From contig NZ_JADYVX010000013.1 of NCBI RefSeq assembly GCF_020194175.1, positions 1 through 64,000 on the forward strand: 64,000 bases of DNA, written 5' to 3'. Below the pieces are notes generated by a model that worked only from the letters and a program-made list of their open reading frames with translations, was not told the DNA's origin and made no database searches. Each line of letters starts with the position of its first letter. Within the stretch, counting starts at the first letter, position 1. The translations under genes were made by a program, and so were the position numbers. This document shows, one piece after another, positions 52,137 through 61,949 of this stretch. This DNA comes from Bradyrhizobium sp. BRP22. Lineage in GTDB: Bacteria > Pseudomonadota > Alphaproteobacteria > Rhizobiales > Xanthobacteraceae.

Positions 52137-54903
52137 CCGTGCGCCATCCTTGTGCTGTGCAAGTTGATTTGGGTCGCGGCATTCGAAGATCGCCAAGCGA
52201 AGTGAACTGTGTCTCGATGCCAATGGGAGTTGGCTCTGAGCCTGGCGAGCCCGATCGTCGGCCTGGCCGACTACCAGGGTCGCGCCTTGTTCAGCTGAGA
52301 TTGAAATGCCGCGCTTTGTTTGATGTGGCTGTGCCATTATCCATTCGCGCCCTAGCTCAAAGTCCCTCATGACCGGCCTCCGCTTGATGGTGCCGCTATC
52401 TGCTTGGCAAGTTGACGGCGACCGCCACATGAGGTCCGCCAATTGTACAGCTACAAGCGAGCTTCAGCACTGCATTGATCAGGGTCAATCGAGCAAGTTT
52501 CATTGTGAATTTCTATTTCATTGACCAACGGCCGACGCTTAACTGCGGTACCTTTCACTCAGCAATCTGTGTGCCGTACGCGAAAAGTGCTCTAAGCGAC
52601 CCTTATGAGAGAAAGGCCCGTTGTTTGCCGCGGTGCGCGTGGAATGATTTCGCTGCGGTGGTCGAATTCCTGCCATCAATGTCCTCAACCGGACACGAGG
52701 TGGTAACAATAGGAGGGCAAGGGACGCCAATCGCTTCTGGTGCCGCCAAGGCGGCAACAATGGGTTCGCACTTGCGGCGCATCCAGCTAGCCATGTTCAG
52801 CGCCGTCATTTCGCCACCGGCTCGCCCTCAGATCGTCTGAAGAAGTCCGTCCCTCCGCACCCTCACCAGTATCGACTCACTCGCGCAACTCGCGGCATGT
52901 TAGTCGGCGCTGCTTCTTCCGGTCTCACTCAGGCGCACGTGCATAGGTGCCGCTTGAGCGATGCACGAACTTGCATCTAAGTGCCTGGCATTCCATCCAC
53001 ATACTGAAAAGTGTCTCCGCGACCACCGTGGGGCGGGCCCCCCGAATGCAGGTTTGGGTATTGCTGCGCGGCTAGATTCTGCGAGTGCATCTGTGAAGCA
53101 AGAATCTTGATATAGGCGCAGATCGAGCTCCGCCACACTCATGCTTGCCGATGGGGGCAAACATTTACGCTTAACCAGGTTCTACCGCATCGCGGATCTG
53201 ATTTGAGAGCTCGCGAAATTCCTGGCAAAGGAGAGGAGTACGACCGCACTCGGATTGATGTCTCAGTCGCATGCGCGGGTTGCTGGGACGATTGGGACAG
53301 GCCGCGGCTTCGTTCACCTATCGAACAGGAGGAGAACAGGTGGGTGCCTCCGGTCCCTCCGCCTACTGCAGCTCGCGTGGGTGAGGGAATCTCAGGCGCG
53401 AAAGGATTCTGTGCAACGGCCAAATACCCGAGAGTCACAATCAGCGTCCATCGCAGTTGCGAACCGAGCTGAATAGCTCGAATCTCATGTAGCGTAGATT
53501 GCGGGCCTGCAAAAGCGATGACCACGCTGTCCCATGGAGGTCTACAACGGGCTCCCGTCTAGGCCACTCGATGTCCGCCCCCGCTGCCGGATAAGCGCGC
53601 GGCGCATCGAGATCGCGATCAATGGCCGAAATGGCAGGATCGATTTCCATCCAAGCAATGGAGATGAAAAGAGTGGGACCTCTTTGGCTCAACGCGCTAT
53701 CAAGGCCCATCTTGCGGTTTTATGATTGGGACCGAAAACTCAAAACGGAGCTGTGCCCCCACAGGGCTTTCTTCGGCGTTCGCCTTCATTCGAACTGGTG
53801 CCCCACTATCGCCGCGCGGTAGAGCCGATGTATGGTTAGCAACAAGCGTGCCATGCCAGGCGAGCTTCTCGCCGCCGCCTTGTGCGTCTTCACGTGGCGA
53901 CAATCTAGTCTTGCGCTCGGTTCATCTGTCCGTCCTTCTTCAGCCCGGACTTTAATTGAATAAGCGGTCGTAGGTCTGATAACTGGAATGACGTTCTGCG
54001 ATCGAACCGTTTCGCCCAACTCCGCTTTAAATGAACCGCGCGTAGCGCAGTTCCTGCCAAAATGCGTCTAAAGGCAGATATGAGACGCAGCGAGGAACGC
54101 GCAATCCTAGCGGTCATTGTCTTTCCGACTACTCCCTTCCGCTCAATGCGTGCGACCAGGGCATGAGGGTGTACGCGGCAAGTGGATTTATGGCGCTGAT
54201 CGCAGCGTCTTTCCTCATGCTCTGGGTAACACCTGCGCCAGACGCTCGAAGCGGAGTCAACCTGACCAACGGGCTCGTACTTGTTACCAACTGATGCGAG
54301 GTGTTGCCCGAGACTGCTGACGGAGCGGCCGAGACGGGATGTCTCGGGACAACAATTGGCGATCGAGCTGAACCATGCCCTGCACTCTGAATGTGCGCCC
54401 CTGAATCTCGGACGCCACAGGCGTATCAGCAGCATCTCACGCCGGCTATGCGTGTTGCGCATGATCGTTCCATCATCGGTTAGTGCTGTCATCGGCGGCA
54501 CGTGGCCCGCATGGCCATCGATTATGCGAAACCGCCAAGCGATGGCGGACTGTAACGAAACGCAGGTTACGCGTCGGATCTCCTCAAAGATCCGCGTTTC
54601 CATCCCTGAACGGCCGGGCGGACGCGCTGTAACGAATGCAAGCACGATAGAGCAGCGGCTCGACGTACCCTACTCCTCCAAAGTCCGCGGCCGCATGTTC
54701 TGCATCGCCTTGAAATCAGCAAGCGAGGGGCCGCATCATCGGTAGGTGAACTCCGATGTCCTCGATTGGAGTACTGCACAAGTAAAACAGTGTTGTGATG
54801 GTGGGCCGCGGCAATACCAAGGGTAGGAGCGGGGGAGATGCACTGCCCCTCGCCTTGCAAAGCGTGAGCACCTTGGGGCTAGGCTGATGCGCCCCCTCTG
54901 TGC
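52137..54903. other. long gene-poor stretch
   Basis: About 2.8 kb with only short unrecognised frames overlapping each other on both strands. No tRNA, repeat array, or transposase pattern was identified. Likely degraded sequence before the nopP gene. Confidence 0.4.
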
Positions 54904-54931
54904 GTCAGGTTATTGTCAGCTCGCCCGCCTA
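54904..54931 (+). promoter_or_regulatory. tts box upstream of nopP
   Basis: GTCAGGTTATTGTCAGCTCG followed by CCCGCCTA; the AGCT and CC..CCTA parts and spacing fit the tts consensus. It lies 64 bp before the GTG start of nopP. Confidence 0.8.
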
Positions 54932-54995
54932 TCACTGTCCACAGGTCTCGAGCAGGCCAGTACCGTGCAACTTTTGCGATAGGAGAGCGAACCTC

Positions 54996-55859
54996 GTGTA
55001 TAACAGAATCACTGGTTCTTCCAGCCAATTTCCAAGCGCGAGCCAAGCCGATGAATCAGAGCTGTCAGCAGATAGCCGGAGGTTTACCGAAACGCTTGCA
55101 GACACGGCGCCTGGTTCATCCTCGGGGGCGGCACGGCCGTACTCCATGGTTTCACAACCTCCCATCGATGAGATCGACAGGGAGTCGTTCAGGGAAGAAC
55201 TGAGAAATTTCTATGGCAACGACATCAAGCACATAGCCGATAATCCGCTAGAGTACTCGGATTTCGTTTCCGAAAAAGCTGGACGCACAGCGATGGTGGC
55301 CAGAGCGGCGTCCACCGTAGAGGACTCGGACCAGGCGCGATATTTCAGTTATCAGTTGGGTGAGAGGAGTGTCGGGCTTCTAAAGACCGAAGGTCGACGT
55401 CGCATGGAAGGGGAGGCGTGGGAGCAGCACTTTCCTGGGCGAAAACACGTCTCGTCCGTTGTCGCTCTCCGCGTTACTCATCCGCTCGTTGAGAGCGCAG
55501 GCGATATTCTGCTCGAACATCAACTTCAGCTCGACGGAAAGCGGGCATTAATCATGTCGCGTCCTGCCACGGATGAGGTGACGCCCCGTCTGGAGCAGAG
55601 GGGCTTTGTTTACGTGGGTGACAATGAATATGTGCTTGACCCTAGGCAGCATCCCGACAAGTGGACGCTGAACGAGGAAGGAAAATGGCAGCGCGCGGAC
55701 AAGCCTCGCCTATATCTCTCGAAAGCTGAGAGTAGCGATGACGAAAACGAGGGAAGTGTCGACGAATATTCGGGCGAAGAATACATTGAAACGGATTCGT
55801 CTGGGGACGATCCTTCTTGGTATTTCGACCGGCTCAATTTAGGCCAGGGGACCGGTTAG
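54996..55859 (+). CDS. nopP: type III effector NopP (copy 1)
   Basis: The gene is called from the GTG at 54996, giving 287 aa starting MYNRITGSSSQFPSASQADE; AGGAGAG precedes it and the second NopP in this window begins MYNRING at the matching position. A longer frame from 54900 would start inside the tts box and cannot be right. Family features are ARPYSMVSQPPIDEIDRESF, YFSYQLGERSVGLL, RVTHPLVESAGDILLEHQL, VLDPRQHPDKWTLNEEGKWQ and LYLSKAE. NopP is a secreted, host-phosphorylated rhizobial effector that in some strains triggers Rj2-type incompatibility in soybean. The acidic C-terminus (SSDDENEGSVDEYSGEEYIE) is extended compared with copy 2. Confidence 0.85.
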   Translation: MYNRITGSSSQFPSASQADESELSADSRRFTETLADTAPGSSSGAARPYSMVSQPPIDEIDRESFREELRNFYGNDIKHIADNPLEYSDFVSEKAGRTAMVARAASTVEDSDQARYFSYQLGERSVGLLKTEGRRRMEGEAWEQHFPGRKHVSSVVALRVTHPLVESAGDILLEHQLQLDGKRALIMSRPATDEVTPRLEQRGFVYVGDNEYVLDPRQHPDKWTLNEEGKWQRADKPRLYLSKAESSDDENEGSVDEYSGEEYIETDSSGDDPSWYFDRLNLGQGTG

Positions 55860-55939
55860 CGGACGCCGCGCCCGGGGGCAGCTTGGGTCCAACTGGCCGA
55901 CTGATTCATACCTGCATGCACCGGCGCGAAAGCCGCTCT

Positions 55940-55980
55940 GCAACGGGAGCACCCGCCGCGCGCGGGTGTGCTCCCGTTGC
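55940..55980 (+). terminator. strong inverted repeat downstream of nopP
   Basis: GCAACGGGAGCACCCGC and GCGGGTGTGCTCCCGTTGC pair over 17 bases with a 2-base bulge and a short CGCG loop, about 80 bp after the nopP stop. No T-run follows, so it may be a transcript-end hairpin or a palindromic element rather than a classic terminator. Confidence 0.5.
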
Positions 55981-57190
55981 GGTGCCGTGAGCAGAAACAA
56001 AGTAGAAGCGGCGGCGGTTCCCGAATTTGCAGGCAGAGCAACTCTTTGACTCGCTAGTCAGCTGCTCTGAGCTGCCTTTTGGCTCATTGGCAATCTCTTT
56101 GGGATCTGAGCTCCGCAGGCATCGTGCGCAACGCGGTCAAGACGCCTCGGGCGGATGTGGTTTCCAATTCGCCTCCGACTTAGTCGGTGCGGCCGTTCCG
56201 ATTGGCAGGGCCGCACACGTTCGCGAGCGAGAATTCGACGAAGTGACCAAACGATTCCTGATGCCTGCCGTGGTTGATCGTGACGTTGTTCTCATCATCG
56301 TTGAAGGCCTATTCAAGCTGGCGTTTGGTGATAACCGGGAGCTTTTGTGAAAGCATAATCCTGCACGCGCGGTCACGAAGTGATCTGAGACTGCTCCAGC
56401 TGTTTTCGTTGGCGCGTCCTGAATCGTACGATGAGCCGATTCGGCCCAGTTGCGCGATCCTTGCAGGGCCTTTGCCGGACGATCTATAGAGGTGTGCCGC
56501 CTCCTGACCGAGCAACGGCCCACGCCGAACGTCGCGGTTGCCTATACGATCTGCCGCTTCAACGACATTATGCCGGCGCGCTATGGACTTCCGCCTGACG
56601 ATCATCGACGAAGACGGCACAGACCATGACCCATTGTGGTGGTGAGGTGGGCATCTGAGAAGCAAAGCGATGGCATTGATGAAAAGACATCCGCGCGTGA
56701 TGGAGCCACATCGGCGGTTCGCGGATGATAACCCCAACCATTGTGTCAAAGCGCATGATGGTGAAGTGTCGCCTGGCATACCCCTCCTTGACAGCAGCGA
56801 TGATGTGAGATCAGTCAATAGAAAGTCGCACAGCGAACCGCCTTTCTGAAGGCCTGGGCCGATTTGACATTCATGTGCAGGTCGCGACATGCCGGGCGAA
56901 CGTGCGAAAACTCCTTGGCCCTGATCGATCTCGCCGCGATTGGCAATCAGAATCCTAATCCGATGGCCTTGACCGGAACGGGGTCAAGCTTCGAGACGAT
57001 CGCCGTTTACGTAGCCCTCCACGCCGCTCGCTCCGTCGCTTGGCCGTGAGTTTAGTGGAGAGGAGCCGTTTCGCGTCGGTGTGCGGCCGGCAGGTCCGCA
57101 GGTTTGTCGCCAGGCGAGCCCTCGGCCTGAGCTCCAGCGCATACTGCGGGAACGACTAGGAATGTGGTGAGATAGAAAAGGAAAGGCCTG
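55981..57190. other. gene-poor debris
   Basis: Only overlapping short frames without recognisable patterns. GTCAGCTGCTCTGAGCTGCC at 56059 resembles a tts box but is one base short between its halves, and no credible gene follows it. Confidence 0.4.
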
Positions 57191-57331
57191 GTGTTCAAAC
57201 CAAAATTGCAGGTTAGAAAGCATCCTTTGGAAAGCTTATCCCAGTCTCCCGGTGGAGGTGCTTTACCGACTCAAGAAAAACCGAGCGCCCGGTTGCATGT
57301 GCTTGCCGGGATCGGAAGCGGAAGAAGAGAG

Positions 57332-57508
57332 ATGATGTACATCTACGGTTTGCTCAGCAGATTGTTCCAATTTCAGCAGACAATGCACGGGCGAGCATGG
57401 CACTCGGACGTTGCGCAGCAGCGCTGGCTGGAGGCGACGAGGCAGCCAGAGAACAAGGTGGTCTACGTCGATTTCAAAGCCATTCGCGAGGCAAAGGAGG
57501 GCACGTGA
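57332..57508 (+). CDS. small hypothetical protein, phage-like context
   Basis: MMYIYGLLSRLFQFQQTMHG to AIREAKEGT, 58 aa, from the ATG at 57332 with GAAGAAGAGAG upstream; an in-frame GTG at 57191 with its own AAGGAAAGG is the alternative. Its stop overlaps the GTG start of the next gene. Not recognised. Confidence 0.45.
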   Translation: MMYIYGLLSRLFQFQQTMHGRAWHSDVAQQRWLEATRQPENKVVYVDFKAIREAKEGT

Positions 57509-57924
57509 GAGCACAAGTTCTTGAAAAACTTGAGGCTGGCCGCGTGCGATATGGCGAATTCGCTAGCGCGCCGGGATCAGGTCCCTGCGGCCTGTTTTTT
57601 GTTCAGGGGCCTTGTGGCTGCAAACTCAGGATAGTCGGATTTGTTCGCCCGGGGTGGGAGCATGTCTCCGTCTCGACAGCCAGACGTTGTCCGAACTGGG
57701 AAGAGATGTGCTTCGTCAAAGACCTGTTTTGGGATGAAGAGGAGTGCGTGATGCAGCTGCACCCACCTCATTCGCAATACGTGAATAACAGCCGGTATTG
57801 CCTGCATCTGTGGAAGCCGACTCGTCAAGAAATTCCGATGCCACCAACGAGCTTTGTGGGCGTCGTCGGGCTCGGACCATCGGAAGCGGCAATCCTGTTT
57901 GAACGGATGAGAGCGATCTTGTGA
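57505..57924 (+). CDS. phage-type protein (DUF7694-like)
   Basis: The 139-aa protein starts at a GTG overlapping the previous stop and preceded by AAGGAGGG. The core GWEHVSVSTARRCPNWEEMC, then LFWDEEECVMQLHPPHSQYV and CLHLWKP, is a pattern I associate with a phage/prophage family (DUF7694-type) of unknown function. It is intact but isolated; no other phage genes were recognised nearby, so this looks like a prophage or transfer remnant. Confidence 0.65.
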   Translation: MRAQVLEKLEAGRVRYGEFASAPGSGPCGLFFVQGPCGCKLRIVGFVRPGWEHVSVSTARRCPNWEEMCFVKDLFWDEEECVMQLHPPHSQYVNNSRYCLHLWKPTRQEIPMPPTSFVGVVGLGPSEAAILFERMRAIL

Positions 57925-58056
57925 AAACCGCGGTCCGCGAAGGTGTAGTGATGCCCGCAGCCTTACGTGAGCATCTCCAGACATCTTCGGCCTGATGAGT
58001 AAGCTCGTACTTGCGCCAGAGAAAAAGCAAAGCAAGATCCGCTCCGAGCGACGCTC

Positions 58057-58084
58057 GTCAGACTATTGTCAGGTAGGTTGCTTA
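58057..58084 (+). promoter_or_regulatory. tts-box-like element upstream of a small membrane ORF
   Basis: GTCAGACTATTGTCAGGTAG followed by GTTGCTTA. It aligns without gaps to the nopP box at 54904 (GTCAGGTTATTGTCAG...), keeping GTCAG, the TATTGTCAG centre and the length, though the AGCT is AGGT. It lies 52 bp before the ATG at 58137. Confidence 0.5.
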
Positions 58085-58136
58085 AGTGTTGGCCCGTCAA
58101 TCGACAGTAAGCACTGAATCACCCACCGAAACAAAT

Positions 58137-58367
58137 ATGTCTGGTTCTATGGAGAATATGGTACGGCTCGATTGGGTGCCGCGCTGGTTGCGATCGGCGT
58201 GTGACATAGCAGCGTTGTGCTGCGTGGCGTGCTTTTTGATGATGGCCCTGACCGTCATAAGTCTCATCGGTGGCCTATTGCTGCTGGTTGAGGTGAGGCG
58301 GCGTTTGTGGCCAGTGCGACTGGAGAAGTCGGTTGATGCGAGGCGAACCAAACCGCTTTCAAACTAA
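58137..58367 (+). CDS. small single-TM protein, candidate TtsI-regulated gene
   Basis: From the ATG at 58137 the 76-aa product reads MSGSMENMVRLDWVPRWLRS, then one or two hydrophobic helices (CDIAALCCVACFLMMALTVI and SLIGGLLLLVEV), then a basic tail RRRLWPVRLEKSVDARRTKP. No family recognised. It follows a tts-box-like element at proper distance. No strong ribosome site is seen before the ATG, which lowers confidence. It may be a small secreted or membrane helper of the type III system, or chance. Confidence 0.4.
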   Translation: MSGSMENMVRLDWVPRWLRSACDIAALCCVACFLMMALTVISLIGGLLLLVEVRRRLWPVRLEKSVDARRTKPLSN

Positions 58368-59437
58368 GCTGAAGACATTCGGCTATGGAAGTGGCCCACA
58401 TGCGAGAGCAGATAATGGCCGTGGGCGTACTTGGTTGCGCGAGGCCTTCTTCCTGAGAGAGGCGCGTGAAGATCTTCTACGAGCATCTCCGAATGCAAGA
58501 GAGTTGAAAGAGGTACCCTGGTTCAACCCTGCGTAGGGGGCACTCCATGAGTCGGGCATGCTCTCGGTGCTGTGCCCGCCTTTGGGCATTGCGCTAGAAG
58601 ATCGAGAATGCGCGCGAGCCGCGGCGGTCTCGAGGTCAACCGGAACAGTGCACCTATCGAAGCACGCTAGTAATTTGGCCGTAGATCAACCAGACCTCAA
58701 CTACTGGCGGCTAATCCGTATCAGTGGGGTGATGGCCTCACCGGATGCGTATTCGACCAGCGGATCAAGAACGATGTTTTGGCCGAGGCCGCGATCGCGT
58801 TTTTAGTGCGGTGTTGGTCCGAGAACGGACGATCGTGATTATGGCGAAGGCAAGCACGACGAGTGAGACATGGCGATGCCTGCCATGCAAGACGAGTTTC
58901 GTTGTGATCAAGACCAAGCTCGTTCTTGGTCGTTTCGACGCTGTCGTCGATGGCCTAGCAATGGCCTTCCACTGACAACAGCTTTTTGAATGGACATGCC
59001 TTGGCATCGCGTGGAGTAAAATACCAAGCCGCCATCGGCAATGTTGCGGCGGACCAGAAGGCCTCGCGTCTATCCAGGGCAAGGTTCATCCGCGTAGTCA
59101 CTCCCCTCGAGATCGCCTAGCTCGACATAGGCTCAGTCGGGCCGGCGCGGACCTTTGGTTGATCCCTTTGCCGGAGACAGGCGGCGCCAGCGTGCGTGGG
59201 TAAGATCTGTGCCATTGCGCAGGCGGTGCCGCCGACAGGCGGCCCGTGCCCTCAGGAATAGAGGCGACTACTAGACTTAGTAGGTTTGTCGTTCGCGGGC
59301 TCTCAGCTAACTGAGGAGAGCCGTTTGGCAGATACGCCTCGTGCAAACAAAAGGCAGAACCACCCGAGACTGTCCCGCAACTTTAAATCGCTCAATCGGG
59401 CCGCTCACAGAAAGTGCGGCTGGGCCGGGAGAACTCC
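58368..59437. other. gene-poor stretch
   Basis: Short frames only, without recognised content. The serine carboxypeptidase gene follows; no promoter was identified for it. Confidence 0.4.
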
Positions 59438-61006
59438 ATGCGATTCGATTTAACCACGCTGCGCCACACCCCTCTTGCACTGGCCCTATTTGCCTGCGCC
59501 CTGATGGGGAGCGCGCGGGCCGACGATCCGCCGCGCCCCGACGCCCCGACACTGGCCGGCCAGAAGGGCGGGCCCGGCGCCCACAGCGGCAGCGCGCCTA
59601 CTTCCCCATCAGCCGCCGAGCAGCATCGTCTGCCGGCGGATTCCACCACCAAACACACGCTGGAGCTGCCCGGGCGGACGCTTCGTTTCATCGCGACCGC
59701 GGGCTCGATCCGCGTGTTCGACGACAAGGGCGAGCCGCAGGCCGACATCGCCTACACCTCCTATCAGCTCGACGGCACAGATCGCGCCACGCGTCCGGTG
59801 ACGTTCCTCTTCAATGGCGGCCCCGGGTCATCCTCTGCTTGGCTGCAGTTCGGCAGTGCCGGGCCATGGCGGCTGCCGATCGACGCTGAAACCGTGACGG
59901 CGTCGGCCTCGCCCGAGGTCCGGCCCAACGCCGAGACCTGGCTCGATTTCACCGACCTCGTGTTCATCGATCCCGTCGGTACCGGCTATAGCCGCTTCGT
60001 GGCGTCGGGCGAGGATGTGCGCAGGCGGTTCTATTCGGTCGATGGCGATGCCAGTTCAATCGCGCTTGTAATCCGCCGCTGGCTCGAGAAGTACGAGCGG
60101 CTCTCCTCGCCGAAATATGTGGCGGGCGAAAGCTATGGCGGCATTCGCGGACCGAAGGTTGTGCGCAATCTGCAGATGCAGCAGGGCGTCGGCGTGAAGG
60201 GCCTGATTCTGGTTTCGCCGCTGTTCGACTATCGGGAGTTCACAGGCTCGAGCCTTCTGCGATATGTCGCAACGCTGCCAACCTTTGTCGCGGTGGCCCG
60301 CGAAGCCAAGGGCGAGGGCAGGGAAGCGGTCAAACGCGCCGATCTCGCCGATGTCGAAGCTTACGCGCGTGGCGAATTCTTGGCCGACCTCGTCAACGGC
60401 GAGGCAGACAAGGAGGCCACCAACCGTCTCGCCGACAAGGTCGCCGCCTTGACCGGCATCGACAAGGCCGTAAGCCGACGGTTTGCCGGGCGCTTTGACC
60501 GCAGCGAATTTCGCCGCGAGTTCGATCGCAAGAGCGGCAGGGTGACCGGCGGTTATGACGCCTCGGTGCGCGGCCTCGATCCCTATCCGGACTCCGATAG
60601 CCACCGCTTCGGCGATCCGTCGGGCGATGCACTGGCCGCGCCGCTGACGAGTGCCGCCGTCGATGTCCTGACGCGCAAGCTCAACTGGCGGCCGGACGGC
60701 TCCTATGAACTGCTCAACCACGCGGTGAACCGGGCCTGGAATTTCGGCAACGGCAGCCCTCCGCAGTCGCTGTCGGAGCTGCGCCAGATCCTTGCGACTG
60801 ACGCGAAAATGAGCGTGCTGGTCGGGCACGGCCTGTTCGATATTGTCACACCCTATTTCGGCTCGAAGCTGGCGCTCGATCAGTTACCGCCCTTTGCCTC
60901 GGCGCCGCGGATCAAGCTCGTGGTCTACCCGGGCGGCCACATGTTCTATTCACGCGACGCTTCGCGCGAGGCCTTTCGCGCAGAGGTCGAAGCGATGATG
61001 AAGTAG
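59438..61006 (+). CDS. secreted serine carboxypeptidase (S10 family)
   Basis: The 522-aa protein starts at the ATG with GGGAG upstream. It has a signal peptide (LALALFACALMGSARA, cleavage likely before DDPP), a Pro/Ser-rich linker, then an S10 peptidase domain: FLFNGGPGSSSAW (oxyanion hole), FIDPVGTGYS, catalytic Ser232 in GESYGG, Asp468 in GHGLFDIVTPY and His501 in GGHMFYSR. All triad residues are present. It would remove C-terminal residues from peptides in the periplasm or outside the cell. GC content looks higher and codon use more regular than in neighbouring debris. No tts box or nod box was found upstream. Confidence 0.85.
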   Translation: MRFDLTTLRHTPLALALFACALMGSARADDPPRPDAPTLAGQKGGPGAHSGSAPTSPSAAEQHRLPADSTTKHTLELPGRTLRFIATAGSIRVFDDKGEPQADIAYTSYQLDGTDRATRPVTFLFNGGPGSSSAWLQFGSAGPWRLPIDAETVTASASPEVRPNAETWLDFTDLVFIDPVGTGYSRFVASGEDVRRRFYSVDGDASSIALVIRRWLEKYERLSSPKYVAGESYGGIRGPKVVRNLQMQQGVGVKGLILVSPLFDYREFTGSSLLRYVATLPTFVAVAREAKGEGREAVKRADLADVEAYARGEFLADLVNGEADKEATNRLADKVAALTGIDKAVSRRFAGRFDRSEFRREFDRKSGRVTGGYDASVRGLDPYPDSDSHRFGDPSGDALAAPLTSAAVDVLTRKLNWRPDGSYELLNHAVNRAWNFGNGSPPQSLSELRQILATDAKMSVLVGHGLFDIVTPYFGSKLALDQLPPFASAPRIKLVVYPGGHMFYSRDASREAFRAEVEAMMK

Positions 61007-61280
61007 GGCGTGTGTTCATCAGGCCGGCGGCGAACTAAGTGACAACCAGCTCGCGTTCTGCGCGACGGTAGATCAGCGTTTATTAGTGCAAGAGGCGCGG
61101 GGCAAAATGAGCAAGCAAGCGGAGGCGGTGATGAAAGTGGCCAACGCGCTGGTCGAGCAAATCCCTCCGCTGCTTCGCAGGAAAGAGCGGCAAGGGCGAG
61201 CTGATCGGTCAATTGCTAAATCTTCGTTGCCGGCCATCCGCCGGAATTTCGCAAGCAATCGCGCAATGTTCTAATTCAGG
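61007..61280. other. intergenic
   Basis: No supported gene. A 62-codon plus frame (61086-61274) has plausible helical composition but is not recognised. Confidence 0.4.
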
Positions 61281-61592
61281 CGCCTGATGGATGCGGAGAC
61301 AATCCTCTATCGAGAAAAAGATGAATCTGGAAGACCTAATCCGAAATTACGCACTGCGTTATGCGATCTATCACACTTCGGGCGTCGCTCAAACCAGTAC
61401 GTTGAAGGTCACTTCTCACTCCCTGACCGGGGGGCATCATCGGAACGTATCACTACGTCAGCCGCATCTTAGGCGCGCTATCTGGCGGAATTTGCTTTCC
61501 GCTACAACAAGCGCGCTTCGCTCGGTCTCACCGACAAAGATCGTGCGGCGCGGCTGCTGAAAGCCATCGTTGCCAACAGTCTTACCTATTGA
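61281..61592 (+). pseudogene. IS1595-family transposase 3' remnant
   Basis: The pieces NQYVEGHFSL, GIIGTYHYVSR and RYLAEFAFRYNKRASLGLTD followed by ARLLKAIVANSLTY occur in three frames and match the C-terminal end of IS1595/ISXO2 transposases. At least two frameshifts are present and the catalytic DDE part is missing. A relic of an insertion between the carboxypeptidase and the second nopP. Confidence 0.7.
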
Positions 61593-61949
61593 CGACTAGG
61601 GAAGATGACTCACAGGAAGCAGGCGGCTATAAGGCTCCGGTAAGGCCTTCACTGAGCGCGTACCCTATTCGGGCGACGCATAGTTCATATTGGACCCGAA
61701 AGAGTGGCGCCAACCTCCCGGAGCTCGGGATGCATGGGCATATCCGCTCATTCGCGAGGTAAAGAACGCAAGCGCCAGGACGAGCAATCTAGACCGGGCG
61801 CTTGCTAAAGTGACATGGCGGCTTAGACCTGAGCCGCCAGATTTCGCTGCCGCTCGATAAGCCCGGCGCACACGCAATAATTGCAAGCAGCAAGATCTGC
61901 ATGGAGAGACGGGCGTATCACATCCTCTTTGCGAGCCGAGACGCCCCCT
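61593..61949. other. intergenic
   Basis: No supported gene or recognisable site in about 350 bp downstream of nopP copy 2. Confidence 0.4.

Noticed and set aside
54900..54995. 32-codon upstream extension of nopP copy 1
   Set aside because: It begins inside the tts box, so it would lie before the transcription start; GTG at 54996 fits the family.
56059..56086. tts-box-like sequence on the plus strand
   Set aside because: One base short between the half-sites and no credible gene follows.
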